Assembly (NCBI GenBank): GCA_958295865.1
Contig: CATQHF010000002.1
Location: 309,406-373,405, forward strand
DNA length: 64,000 nucleotides
From: an uncultured Dehalococcoidia bacterium
GTDB lineage: Bacteria > Chloroflexota > Dehalococcoidia > Lucifugimonadales > JADFKI01
Direction: 5' to 3'
A model generated the notes under the pieces. The model made no database searches. It was given only the letters and a program-made list of their open reading frames with translations, and was not told where the DNA came from. Position 1 is the first letter of the stretch; each line of letters starts with the position of its first letter. A program made the position numbers and the translations under genes. Shown piece by piece: positions 43,603 through 52,540 of the stretch.

Positions 43603-45267
43603 ATGGCAGAGATAGACGGCGGGCGACTGTTCGCCAAGGCATTGAAGAAAGAGGGCGTGGAGTATGTGTTCACGCTGAACGGGGGGCACATCTACAACCT
43701 CTATGAGGGCTGCGTGGATGAGGGCATCAAGGTCATAGACTTCCGCCACGAGCAGGTCGCCGCTCACGCGGCCGAGGGCTGGGCGAAGGTCACCGGCAAG
43801 CCGGGCGTCGCCATCGTCACCGCGGGCCCGGGCGTAACCGACGCCGTCACAGGCATCGCCAACGCATTCCAAGCCCCAAGCCCGATGATCCTCATCGGCG
43901 GCAACGCCGGCATATCCGACCACCTGCGCGGCGGCTTGCAGGACTTCGACAGCGCAACCTTCCTGAAGCCCGTTACGAAGTTCTCCGAGCAGGTCAAGCG
44001 TGTGGAGCGCATCCCCGAGTATGTCTCCATCGCCTTCCGCCATGCCACTTCCGGCGTGCCAGGCCCAGCGTATCTGGAGATTCCGATAGATGTCGTCGCC
44101 GGCAGCACGGACGAAGAGAATGTGAAGTACCCCGGCAGCTACCGCACGCAGTCCAAGGCTTACGGCGACCCCGAGTACATCCAGCAGGTCGTGGACATCC
44201 TGCACAACACCGAGCGCCCGATGGTGCTTGCGGGTTCGGATATATGGTGGAACGACGCATCCGAAGAGCTGCGCGACTTCGTCGAGATGATAGACGCTCC
44301 CGTGTTCCTCAACGCGATGGGGCGCGGAAGCATCCCCTCCGACCATCCCAACCTGGGCAGCCTCGGACGCCGCTACGGGCTTGTCAAGTCCGACACGGTG
44401 ATACTCATCGGAACGCCCATCGACTTCAGACTCGGCTACGGCGCGGACAGCATGTTCCCCCAGAAGCCGAAGCTCATCGAGATTATGATGGACGGCAGCA
44501 AGATTGGGCAGAACCGCGACATCGACGTCGGCGTAGTCGGCGACTCCAAGGCAGTGCTCCAGCAAGTCATGGACGGGTTGCGAAGCTCAGGCTACAAGTC
44601 CCCCGGCAAGGGCTGGGTCGAAGAGGTCATCACCGAAGACCATTCGCTCAAGGCGGCTGACGAAGGCATGCTCAACAGCGACCAGTCCCCCATCAACCCG
44701 ATGCGCCTGATGAAAGAGCTGCGCGATGTGCTGGACGAGGACGCAACCGTAATCGGCGACGGCGGCGACATCGTAACCTTCGCCGCGCGAGTGCTGAACA
44801 TCAACGAGCCGGGACACTGGCTCGACCCGGGACAGTTCGGCTGCCTGGGCGCGGGCAGCGGCTTCGCGGCGGCTGCTCAGCTGGCGCGCCCCGGCAAGCA
44901 GGTCTGCATCGTGTACGGCGACGGCGGCTTCGGCCTGACCGGCTTCGATGTGGAAAGCTATGTCCGCTTCAACCTGCCCATCGTGTCCGTCGTGGGCAAC
45001 AACGGCGCATGGAACCAGACGACCCAAGGCGTAGTGCGGCGCGGCATGCGCGGCATCGGCACATACCTGTCGCAAGAAACCGACTATGCCAAGATTATGG
45101 ACGGCATGGGCGGATACGGCGAGCGCGTAACCGACCCGGAGCAAATCCGCCCCGCGCTGGAACGCGCCTTCAACTCCGGCAAGCCCGCCCTGCTGGACGT
45201 CGTCACCGACCCCGATGTCGCCTACGCATCCATGGGCGGACGCTCACGCCAGCAGCGCCAGTATTAG
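43603..45267 (+). CDS. TPP-dependent lyase, oxalyl-CoA decarboxylase/2-hydroxyacyl-CoA lyase-like
   Basis: A 554-residue TPP enzyme. DFRHEQVAAHAAEGWAKVTG holds the activating Glu near residue 50, VAIVTAGPGVTDAVTG is the Pyr-domain loop, and GDGGFGLTGFDVESY followed by VVGNNGAW is the TPP/Mg site. AAGGAG precedes the ATG. It sits between two CaiB CoA-transferases, a pairing seen in oxalate degradation (Frc/Oxc) and 2-hydroxyacyl-CoA cleavage. Exact substrate is not determined. Confidence 0.88.
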   Translation: MAEIDGGRLFAKALKKEGVEYVFTLNGGHIYNLYEGCVDEGIKVIDFRHEQVAAHAAEGWAKVTGKPGVAIVTAGPGVTDAVTGIANAFQAPSPMILIGGNAGISDHLRGGLQDFDSATFLKPVTKFSEQVKRVERIPEYVSIAFRHATSGVPGPAYLEIPIDVVAGSTDEENVKYPGSYRTQSKAYGDPEYIQQVVDILHNTERPMVLAGSDIWWNDASEELRDFVEMIDAPVFLNAMGRGSIPSDHPNLGSLGRRYGLVKSDTVILIGTPIDFRLGYGADSMFPQKPKLIEIMMDGSKIGQNRDIDVGVVGDSKAVLQQVMDGLRSSGYKSPGKGWVEEVITEDHSLKAADEGMLNSDQSPINPMRLMKELRDVLDEDATVIGDGGDIVTFAARVLNINEPGHWLDPGQFGCLGAGSGFAAAAQLARPGKQVCIVYGDGGFGLTGFDVESYVRFNLPIVSVVGNNGAWNQTTQGVVRRGMRGIGTYLSQETDYAKIMDGMGGYGERVTDPEQIRPALERAFNSGKPALLDVVTDPDVAYASMGGRSRQQRQY

Positions 45268-45296
45268 AGTAGTCCGGCAGTTCTTCGATTAGCATG

Positions 45297-45333
45297 AGGT
45301 CAGTGTGAGGACAAAAATTTCTCACACTGACCT
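45297..45333 (+). promoter_or_regulatory. 13-bp inverted repeat before second CoA-transferase
   Basis: AGGTCAGTGTGAG (45297-45309) and CTCACACTGACCT (45321-45333) form a perfect stem with an 11-nt loop, between the TPP lyase and the CaiB start (35 bp later). There is no T run. It could be an operator or a translation/processing hairpin. Confidence 0.5.
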
Positions 45334-45367
45334 TCGTCATTCACCTTCAGCGACAGGGCATAGAGAT

Positions 45368-46600
45368 ATGAGCAACGACAACCACGGCGCTCGCGGCCCC
45401 CTAGCGGGCATGCTGGTCATAGACTGGACGATGTGGCAGTTCGGCCCCGTGTCCACAATGATGCTCGCCGACCTCGGCGCGGATGTCATCAAGGTGGAGT
45501 CGCTGGACGGCGACCATGGCAGGCAGTTCGCCACCGTCGCGGGCGTGGCGAACGCCCTAGACGGCAGCAGCGCATACTTCGAGAGCCTAAACCGCAACAA
45601 GCGGGGCATCGCGCTCGACCTGAAGCGCCCCAAGGGCTTGGAGGCGATGCTGAAGCTGGTGGCGAAAGCCGACATATTCGTGGAGAACTTCCGTCAGGGC
45701 GTAGCCGAGCGCCTAGGGCTAGGCTACGACGATCTGACCGAGCGCAACCCCGCGCTCATATACGCCTCAGCCACAGGCTACGGACCCAAGGGCGACGACT
45801 CCGGCAAGCCCGCCTTCGCCATGACCGGAGAGGCGCGCGCCGGTTCGCTCTGGTGGGCAGGCCCCGATGACGGCATACCATACAACATCAACGGCATGGC
45901 AGACCAGATAGCCGGCATAATGCTGTCCTACGGCATCCTTGGCGCGGTAGTGGCGCGCGAACGCTTCGGCACGGCGCAGCGCGTCGATGTATCCCATCTC
46001 GGCAGCCTCATGTGGCTTGGCGGCATGCGTGACGGCATCGCCCTCCTCTCCGGCAAAGAGTTCGAGCGCCAGCCCCGCACTCGCGCCGGCAACATACTCT
46101 GGAACTCCTATCGCTGCAAAGATGACAAGTGGATCGCCTTCTCCATGAGCCAAGGCGAACGCTACTGGCCAACCTTCTGCGACGCGCTGGGCAGGCAAGA
46201 CCTGATTTCACACAAACGCTTCAGCAGCATGGAAGCTCGGCGCGAGCATCGTGAAGAGCTGATAGCCATTCTGGACGGCATATTCATCACGCGCACCCGC
46301 GCCGAGTGGGAGCAGCGCCTCGACGACGCCGGCGATCTGATATGGGAGCGCGTCCAGTCGATAATGGACCTGCCCGACGACCCGCAAGTTACCCAGAACG
46401 ACTACTTGATAGACTTCCGGCACCCCACGCTAGGCGCGACCAAGTGGCATCAGACCCCCATTGCATTCAGCGAAACCCCCGTCTCCACCCGGCGAATGGC
46501 GCCCGCGCACGGCGAACACACCGAAGCCATACTAATCGGCACCCTCAACTACGACTGGAACGACATCGCCGCCCTAAAAGATGATGGCGTCATCCTCTAA
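45368..46600 (+). CDS. CaiB/BaiF CoA-transferase homolog lacking the catalytic Asp
   Basis: A 410-residue family III CoA-transferase homolog. It aligns without gaps to the copy at 38984 over the active-site block, but SFDGCGQARAG is replaced by AFAMTGEARAG, so the catalytic Asp (153 there) is Ala151 here. ATG 45368 is used, since the paralog begins at the same point; GTG 45305 lies in the inverted repeat. It may be a non-catalytic partner of a hetero-oligomer, a CoA-binding protein or a different enzyme. Confidence 0.88.
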   Translation: MSNDNHGARGPLAGMLVIDWTMWQFGPVSTMMLADLGADVIKVESLDGDHGRQFATVAGVANALDGSSAYFESLNRNKRGIALDLKRPKGLEAMLKLVAKADIFVENFRQGVAERLGLGYDDLTERNPALIYASATGYGPKGDDSGKPAFAMTGEARAGSLWWAGPDDGIPYNINGMADQIAGIMLSYGILGAVVARERFGTAQRVDVSHLGSLMWLGGMRDGIALLSGKEFERQPRTRAGNILWNSYRCKDDKWIAFSMSQGERYWPTFCDALGRQDLISHKRFSSMEARREHREELIAILDGIFITRTRAEWEQRLDDAGDLIWERVQSIMDLPDDPQVTQNDYLIDFRHPTLGATKWHQTPIAFSETPVSTRRMAPAHGEHTEAILIGTLNYDWNDIAALKDDGVIL

Positions 46601-46634
46601 CCCGTCCCTACCCCATCATCCCGAACGCCCTCTC

Positions 46635-46669
46635 CCCTGTCATTCCGAACGCAGTGAGGAATGACAGGG
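46635..46669. terminator. inverted repeat at convergent gene ends
   Basis: CCCTGTCATTCC (46635-46646) and GGAATGACAGGG (46658-46669), a 12-bp perfect stem with an 11-nt loop. It lies between the ends of the CoA-transferase and the minus-strand repeat protein. It belongs to the CATTCCGAACG-type repeat family and may act as a terminator both ways. Confidence 0.5.
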
Positions 46670-46704
46670 TGGAGGCGGGAGTGTTCATGCCGTTGCTATC
46701 GCTG

Positions 46705-47517
46705 TCAGCGGAAGGGTGGGTGGCGTTCGGGGCGGCGGGGCTTTTTGTTGCCGGGCAGGTGGCTTATCTCGGATAGGTAGTCGGTGTGTCCTTGGGAGAT
46801 TTGCCTTGCGCTTTCGGCTGCCTTTTCTTCTATTCGCTCTGCTTCGGCTACTTCTTTCATGTGGGCTTCGGTTACCGGCGCGTGGCTCTCGACTACGGCG
46901 GGGTGGTCTTCGTCGAGGTCGCGGCAGGCGCAGATGCAATCAGGGTGGCAGGGGGAGTAGTAGGACATGAACTCAGGGTCGGGGGTGGAGGGGTTGCCGA
47001 AGCCCCAGCTGAGCAGGACTTTGGCGGCTTCTATCCTGTCCCTTGGCTTGGCGTCTCGGTCGCGCCCTTCCAGCACTTCGTTCAGTATCCTGACTATGCT
47101 CGCGCCTTCGCCGGTCTCTACGCGGATGCGGGCGACGAGCTTTTTGTTCAGCCTTTCGTGTTCGGGGCTGACTGCCTGCGTGGGGCCGTTCTCCCCTTGG
47201 GCGTCTTCTTTCTTTGCTTGGCGTTCCATCTTGGAACTGAGGCTGTTGATGAGGGCTTCGGCTTCTTGGAAGCCGAGCTTGAGCAGCAGGCGGGCTGCTT
47301 GGAGTCTGTGATGGGGCGTGGAGTCGAGATCGTCGCCGGTCATGATGGAGACGATGCTGCGGATGATGGTTCTGCCGTTGTCTGTTTCTTGGTGGACTAG
47401 GTGCTGGAGGTGCTCGATGGCGCTCTGGCAATGTTTTTTGTCCAGGTGGTCATGTTGGGCATGACTGTCCTGGTCGTCCTGTTGTGCGTGTTGGTTTATG
47501 GGAGTTGGTTGGTTCAT
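46705..47517 (-). CDS. unrecognised protein with two internal repeats and a Cys cluster
   Basis: A 270-residue hydrophilic protein with no family I recognise. Residues 46-86 and 135-176 are repeats of one pattern: G-x2-I-[IV]-R ... G-x-D-x-D-x2-P-x2-R-[LI]-x-A-A-[RK]-x-L-L-x2-G-F. A Cys cluster follows (C190, C194, C196, C198), then an acidic/His-rich linker and a Lys/Arg/Pro tail. The N-terminus is Gln/His/Asp-rich. The R-x-A-A-x-L-L-x2-G-F motif recalls small phage DNA-packaging or DNA-binding proteins. No partner gene is adjacent. Confidence 0.6.
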   Translation of the reverse strand: MNQPTPINQHAQQDDQDSHAQHDHLDKKHCQSAIEHLQHLVHQETDNGRTIIRSIVSIMTGDDLDSTPHHRLQAARLLLKLGFQEAEALINSLSSKMERQAKKEDAQGENGPTQAVSPEHERLNKKLVARIRVETGEGASIVRILNEVLEGRDRDAKPRDRIEAAKVLLSWGFGNPSTPDPEFMSYYSPCHPDCICACRDLDEDHPAVVESHAPVTEAHMKEVAEAERIEEKAAESARQISQGHTDYLSEISHLPGNKKPRRPERHPPFR

Positions 47518-48163
47518 TGGTTTTTCCCAAGGTTTTCAAGGTGTCGGGGGGTCAGGTTTTCGGGATTTTTGGTTGTCAGGGACTAAGTGATTAGGGTGTT
47601 AGTCCTTGATATGCAACTTATGTTCTTGCGGATAGTATAGGTGAGGGTTTGTGTGGTGTCAAGGGTGATTTTGGGGGGATTGGGAATTGGGTTGGTACGG
47701 TTTAGCCGTTGGTGGGCGAGCGTTTTCGCCCCCATCCTAACCTTCCCCCAAAGGGGGAAGGGACAATCACGCCGTCGGATTGAGCTTGACAGCAGGCAAT
47801 CTTCCCCCATCAAGGGGGAAGGGACTTCCTCCAATTGGGAATAGGACTTACGTAGTTGAGCGCGATTTCGTACTTGAAACGGGTCAATCTCGGGTAGGAG
47901 TTCATATTCATTCAAGTGCGTAAGTCTTGATGAGAAGATTGCATTGGTACGGTTTAGCCGTTGGTGGGCAGGCGTTTTCGCCCCCATCCTAACCTTCCCC
48001 CAAAGGGGGAAGGGATTAATGATTTCCTCTATCAAGGGGGGAGGGACTAATGCAGGGGGAGGGACTAATGCGATTTTTTCACTCTGCGCGGGGGTTGTGG
48101 ACGGATACGCTCTTATGATAATCTCACGATGACGATAATAAGTTTTGGAGTGATTTAGACGAT
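47518..48163. repeat. inverted composite of family A and B repeats
   Basis: No gene is seen in this 646-bp stretch. Family A copies lie at about 47693-47829 and 47932-48080, with a degenerate family B copy between them (47843-47928; ends AGGACTTACGTA and TGCGTAAGTCTT). All are inverted relative to the 36.3-36.8 kb composite. A 151-codon minus-strand frame spans them but is translated repeat. Confidence 0.8.
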
Positions 48164-50986
48164 ATGCCCTACTCCCCTAATCTCAATTCGTCCCCGATGA
48201 TGGCTGCCCTTACGCGCGCGCGTGAGGGCGCTTTTGGGTCAATTTTTACTCCCCGCCGTTGCACATCACGCCAAATCGCAATCGCGTTTCTGCTCATCGC
48301 GGTTGCGGTTGTAGGCATCAACCCTAGCCCGGCGGCGGCGCAGTCCACGACCGACTACGACGATAATGACAACGGACTGATTGATGTCACAACGCTGGCG
48401 CAGCTGAACGCCATTCGCTGGGACTTGAACGGCGACGGCGATGTAGCGGCGACAAACGCGGCGAACTATCTGCTCGCCTTCCCCAACCGCGATACCAATG
48501 CCTCAACCCGAATGGGCTGCCCGTCGGGAACTTGCACCGGATACGAACTGCGCGCCAACCTGGACTTCGACACCGACAACAGCGGCGATGTGGACAGCAG
48601 CGACACATATCCCAGCTGGACGCCGATAGGTACTAGCACCAACCGTTACAGAGCCGAATTCAAGGGCAACAACAACACCATATCCAACCTGACGATAAGC
48701 GGCGCAACTACCCTCAACCGCATCGGACTATTCAGCACTTTGTCCCCCGCCGGCAGCATCAGTGGCGTGGGATTGGTGGATGTGGATATAAACATGACTT
48801 CCATGCCCGCCAGCTCCCGCGCGGGCGCGCTTGTCGGCCACGTTGAAGGAACTGTACGCTCCAGCTACGCCACAGGCTCCGTCTCCGCCACCACGACTGG
48901 CAACTTCATCAATGTTGGCGGCTTGGTGGGAACGATCGCCCGGGGAACAATTGCGGCGAGTTGGTCGAGCGCGGATGTCTCCGCAACGGGGGGATCGTGG
49001 GTCCTAGCCGGTGGACTGGTGGGTCAGATTACCACCAGCGCAAACGCATCCGTAATCGCATCATACGCCACCGGATCGGTGTCGGTCTCAGGCTCAGGAA
49101 TCAACGTCTATGCGGGTGGGTTGGTGGGCTACATGGAAGGCAGTGGGACAGGAAGTGCGACCATAACCGCGTCATACGCCACGGGTGCGGCGTCCGGCGG
49201 AAGCGCCGGGGGCTTGGTGGGATCTGTGGGCAACAGATCCACAATCACGGATGGATATTGGGACACCACGACGAGCAGCATCGCCGACGACTCCGACACA
49301 ACATCCCCTGAAGGCAAGACGACTAGCGACCTGCAATCCGTCCTATCGTACACCGGCATCTACGCCAACTGGAATGTGGATGTGGACGGCACGACGGGCA
49401 ACGACGACCCTTGGGACTTTGGGACGAATACGCAGTATCCGAGCTTGAAGTTCGACGGCATGAGCCTGACGGCGCAAGGGCGGCCGACGACGACCGACTA
49501 CGACGACGATGACGACGGTCTGATTGATGTCACCACGCTGGCGCAGCTGAACGCCATTCGCTGGGACTTGAACGGCGACGGCGATGTAGCGGCGACAAAC
49601 GCGGCGAACTATCTGCTCGCCTTCCCCAACCGCGATACCGGCGCCTCAACCCGGATGGGCTGTCCGTCGGGAACTTGCACCGGCTACGAACTGCGCGCCA
49701 ACTTGGACTTCGACACGGACGACGACGGCGATGTGGACAGCAACGACGACTACCCGAACTGGACGCCGATAGGCACTGCCACTATCTCATACGGAGCCGA
49801 ATTCAAGGGCAACAACCACACCATATCCAATATGACGATAAGCGGCGCAACTACCCTCACACGCATCGGGCTGTTCGGCACTTTGGCCGGTTCCGGCAGC
49901 ATTAGCGGCGTGGGGTTGGAGGATGTCAACATAAACCTGACTTCCATGCCCGTCCTTTCCGTCTCGGGTACGCTTGTCGGCTACAGTATAGGAACGGTGC
50001 GCTCCAGCTACGCCACCGGCGTCTTCTCCGCCACCGTCGCCTCGACTGGCAATTTAGTCGCTGTCGGCGGCTTGATAGGCTCATCCTCTCCGGGAACGAT
50101 TACGACGAGCTGGTCGAGCGTCGATGTCTCTGTGGCGGGGACGACGTGGGTCATGGTCGGTGGACTGGTGGGTCAATTTCAAGCCACTGCCGCTGGAGCC
50201 TCAACTACTATAATCGCATCTTATGCCACCGGCTCTGTGTCAAACACAGCCACCGGAAGCAATGTCTATGCGGGTGGGTTAGTGGGCTACATGGGAGTCG
50301 CTTCGACAGGACAGGCGACCCTGACTGCATCATACGCTACGGGTGCGGTGTCGGTTGCCAGCACAGGAACAGCCGGGGGCTTGGTGGGAATCACGCACAG
50401 CACCGTCACAATCACGGATGGATATTGGGACACGGGAACGACGGACATCGCCGACGACTCCGACACGACCTCCCCGGAAGGCAAGACGACTAGCGACCTG
50501 CACTCCGTCCTATCGTACACTGGCATCTACGCCAACTGGAATGTGAATGTGGACGGGGTGACTGGCAACGACGACCCATGGGAGTTTGGGGCGAACATGC
50601 AGTATCCACTCCTGAAGTTCGACGGCATGAGCCAAGTGGCGCAGGGCAGCCTAGCGATGGGAACGCCCGGAACGAATGGCGATAATCCGGTCGTGGGGCA
50701 GATGGCGTCGGTGTGCCTGTCGTCGCCGGATCGTCCCGCTCAGCGGGCGCAGGGTTCTGGCGGCGTGGGGTCATATAAATTATGGATCTGGTCGAAGTCC
50801 ACCGATGGCGTAAGTTGGACGAACATCACCGAGGACGGCGGCAGAAGTTATGAGTACACGCCGGTGTCGGGCGATGTGGGCAGCTACCTGCGCGCGTGCG
50901 TGGCGCTGAACACCACGCTCAGCTCGGTCGAAGGCGCGGAGGAGGCGTGCGTGCATCCGTTTGCCAAGGTGAAGGCGAGCAACTGA
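48164..50986 (+). CDS. GLUG-repeat surface protein, two tandem halves
   Basis: A 940-residue exported protein. Residues 35-60 form a signal peptide with an alanine-rich end (PSPAAAQS). Two homologous halves follow with a 381-residue period, starting at T62 and T443. Each half has a calcium-site-like acidic segment (DDNDNGLID or DDDDDGLID), LAQLNAIRWDLNGDGDV, a CPSGTC pair, and then GLUG-type repeats (YAGGLVGYM, VGGLVG, SYATGSVS). The end (from about residue 840) has an Ig-like VCLSSPDRPAQRAQG to LRACVALN segment. It is probably an adhesin or cell-surface protein. Confidence 0.85.
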   Translation: MPYSPNLNSSPMMAALTRAREGAFGSIFTPRRCTSRQIAIAFLLIAVAVVGINPSPAAAQSTTDYDDNDNGLIDVTTLAQLNAIRWDLNGDGDVAATNAANYLLAFPNRDTNASTRMGCPSGTCTGYELRANLDFDTDNSGDVDSSDTYPSWTPIGTSTNRYRAEFKGNNNTISNLTISGATTLNRIGLFSTLSPAGSISGVGLVDVDINMTSMPASSRAGALVGHVEGTVRSSYATGSVSATTTGNFINVGGLVGTIARGTIAASWSSADVSATGGSWVLAGGLVGQITTSANASVIASYATGSVSVSGSGINVYAGGLVGYMEGSGTGSATITASYATGAASGGSAGGLVGSVGNRSTITDGYWDTTTSSIADDSDTTSPEGKTTSDLQSVLSYTGIYANWNVDVDGTTGNDDPWDFGTNTQYPSLKFDGMSLTAQGRPTTTDYDDDDDGLIDVTTLAQLNAIRWDLNGDGDVAATNAANYLLAFPNRDTGASTRMGCPSGTCTGYELRANLDFDTDDDGDVDSNDDYPNWTPIGTATISYGAEFKGNNHTISNMTISGATTLTRIGLFGTLAGSGSISGVGLEDVNINLTSMPVLSVSGTLVGYSIGTVRSSYATGVFSATVASTGNLVAVGGLIGSSSPGTITTSWSSVDVSVAGTTWVMVGGLVGQFQATAAGASTTIIASYATGSVSNTATGSNVYAGGLVGYMGVASTGQATLTASYATGAVSVASTGTAGGLVGITHSTVTITDGYWDTGTTDIADDSDTTSPEGKTTSDLHSVLSYTGIYANWNVNVDGVTGNDDPWEFGANMQYPLLKFDGMSQVAQGSLAMGTPGTNGDNPVVGQMASVCLSSPDRPAQRAQGSGGVGSYKLWIWSKSTDGVSWTNITEDGGRSYEYTPVSGDVGSYLRACVALNTTLSSVEGAEEACVHPFAKVKASN
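48347..50632 (+). repeat. 1143-bp tandem duplication inside the GLUG gene
   Basis: The blocks starting at 48347 and 49490 are near-identical at their starts (about 250 bp with few differences) and diverge towards the centre, where the number and spacing of GLUG units differ. The unit is a multiple of 3, so the reading frame is kept. Confidence 0.85.
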
Positions 50987-51486
50987 CAATTAAGAATTGA
51001 AAATTAGGAATTAGGAATTGGGTTTTGCTCACCCTCTACCCCGTTCGTGGTGAGCCTGTCGAACCACTTTGCCCACTCCGTCATTCCTGCGAAAGCAGGA
51101 ATCCAGAGCATCGAAGGCATACCCAAGCATAACCAATTCTCCCTAATTCCTAATTCTGCTCCCCCGTAGGCGCGCGCGCCTGACATCCTGAAAATCTGAC
51201 CCCTGACACGCTACCCAGGTTTCTTGAACAGAGCGGGGGATCTAAAATGCTTGCCGTATTGGGCGTGTTGGTGTGCGGGGATTTTTGATTCCTCACTCCG
51301 TTCGGAATGACAGAGAAAATTGCTGCGGTGTGTTTTGGGATGGTGTGGTGTTGGAGGCTCTGGATTCCTGCTTTCGCAGGAATGACGGATGGGTGGGCAG
51401 GAATGACGGAGTGAAACTCCAAAATGACCACCTATCATTGTAGGCACAACCCCAATTCCTAATTCTTAATTCTCAATTCTTAATTG
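50987..51486. mobile_element. 500-bp segment with 39-bp inverted ends
   Basis: AT-rich arms at 50987-51025 and 51448-51486 are inverted copies of each other (about 37 of 39 positions). The left arm begins at the base after the GLUG gene's stop. Inside are REP-like hairpins at 51081-51106 and 51361-51388, an internal AT-rich arm near 51132-51160, and a CATTCCGAACGG-type element near 51290-51312. No gene is seen from 50987 to 51580. Confidence 0.55.
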
Positions 51487-51580
51487 CTCCCCCCGCCCCC
51501 CTCTTTGCTATTCAGGGCGGATGGCGTAAAATACCCGCAGAGCGTAAAGCCACCATGAGCGAGAGCAAGGAGTGTTGCGA

Positions 51581-52450
51581 ATGAGCGAGCGAGACAATTC
51601 TAATGAAGCCTTTGTAGGCAAAGACCTAGGCAGCCTGGACTTCACGGCAACGGACGACATCCTGCGCTACTACTTCGAAGGGCTGAATGTTGACAGCGCC
51701 CCCTATGTAGAGCAGTCCCCCTACGGCAAGCCGGTCGTGCCGTCCATGGTTCTCACAAATGTTGACGGCGGCTTCAGCGGCGCGGGCTTCGACGACAACT
51801 TCGGCAACCTGTGGATACGGCAGGAGTGGGAGCTGCACAAGCCCATGCACCCGGCAGAGACCTACAAGCGCACATCCAGCGTCGTGGACATCTACGACTG
51901 GCGCGACCGCACGGTCGTCAAGCAGGTGGTGGATCTCTGGTCCGCGGACGATGAACTCATGGCGCGCGGCACGCACCACCAAAGCTACCTGCTGGGCAAA
52001 AGCCACCTGGGGACGGTCAAGCTGCGCGACCCCAAGAAGAAGGAAGGCATCCGCAAGTTCCAAGTCCCGGACGGCGAGGCGATCGGCCCCGTGGAAAGCG
52101 ACATCACGCTGGAGATGTGCGGCTCATTCTTCCACGGCAACAAGAACTACCACACCGACAAGCGCGCGGCTGAAGAGCTCGGCTTCGAGGAGGTCGTAGT
52201 CGGCGGCAGGATGACCATGTCCTACATCGGCGATATGATGGACAGGCGCTTTGGCAAAGGCTGGTATGAGGGCGGCAAGCTCGACATCAAGTTCACCAAC
52301 ATCGTCTGGCCCGACGACCATGTTCTGGCGCGCGGCGTCATCACCGACAGGGTGGAAGAAGACGGCGGAACACGCGCCAATGTCGCCGTCTGGATGGAAA
52401 AGCCCGACGGAACGGTGTGCATCGTAGGCACCGCCAGCGCGATGGAATAG
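51581..52450 (+). CDS. MaoC-like (double hotdog) dehydratase
   Basis: A 289-residue protein made of two hotdog folds. The second half holds a hydratase-like motif, KNYHTDKRAAEELGFEEVVVGGRMT, equivalent to N-x-H-x-D of MaoC dehydratases. The first half (VPSMVLTNVDGGF and HKPMHPAETYKRTSSVVDIYDW) is the FAS1-type N-domain. It should hydrate or dehydrate an enoyl- or mesaconyl-type CoA ester. ATG 51581 is preferred with AAGGAG (51567-51572); a TTG at 51572 is three codons earlier. Confidence 0.83.
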   Translation: MSERDNSNEAFVGKDLGSLDFTATDDILRYYFEGLNVDSAPYVEQSPYGKPVVPSMVLTNVDGGFSGAGFDDNFGNLWIRQEWELHKPMHPAETYKRTSSVVDIYDWRDRTVVKQVVDLWSADDELMARGTHHQSYLLGKSHLGTVKLRDPKKKEGIRKFQVPDGEAIGPVESDITLEMCGSFFHGNKNYHTDKRAAEELGFEEVVVGGRMTMSYIGDMMDRRFGKGWYEGGKLDIKFTNIVWPDDHVLARGVITDRVEEDGGTRANVAVWMEKPDGTVCIVGTASAME

Positions 52451-52540
52451 GCGCGGCGTCCAAAGTCCAAAAATCACGGGGGCGGTCTCAGGACTGCCCC
52501 CTTTGCATCGGCGCGCTCCGCCAACCTAACGGGACAAGAC

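Noticed and set aside
43423..44565. 380-codon minus-strand frame opposite the TPP lyase
   Set aside because: The TPP lyase has all motifs; the minus-strand frame has none.
46786..47400. 204-codon plus-strand frame with hydrophobic segments
   Set aside because: It lies opposite the two-repeat protein, whose strand has internal duplication and a typical hydrophilic composition; the plus-strand frame is its shadow.
47583..48035. 151-codon minus-strand open frame across the 47.7-48.0 kb repeats
   Set aside because: It is translated family A and B repeat (the same PFPLWGKVRMGAK peptide appears twice); no independent coding signal.
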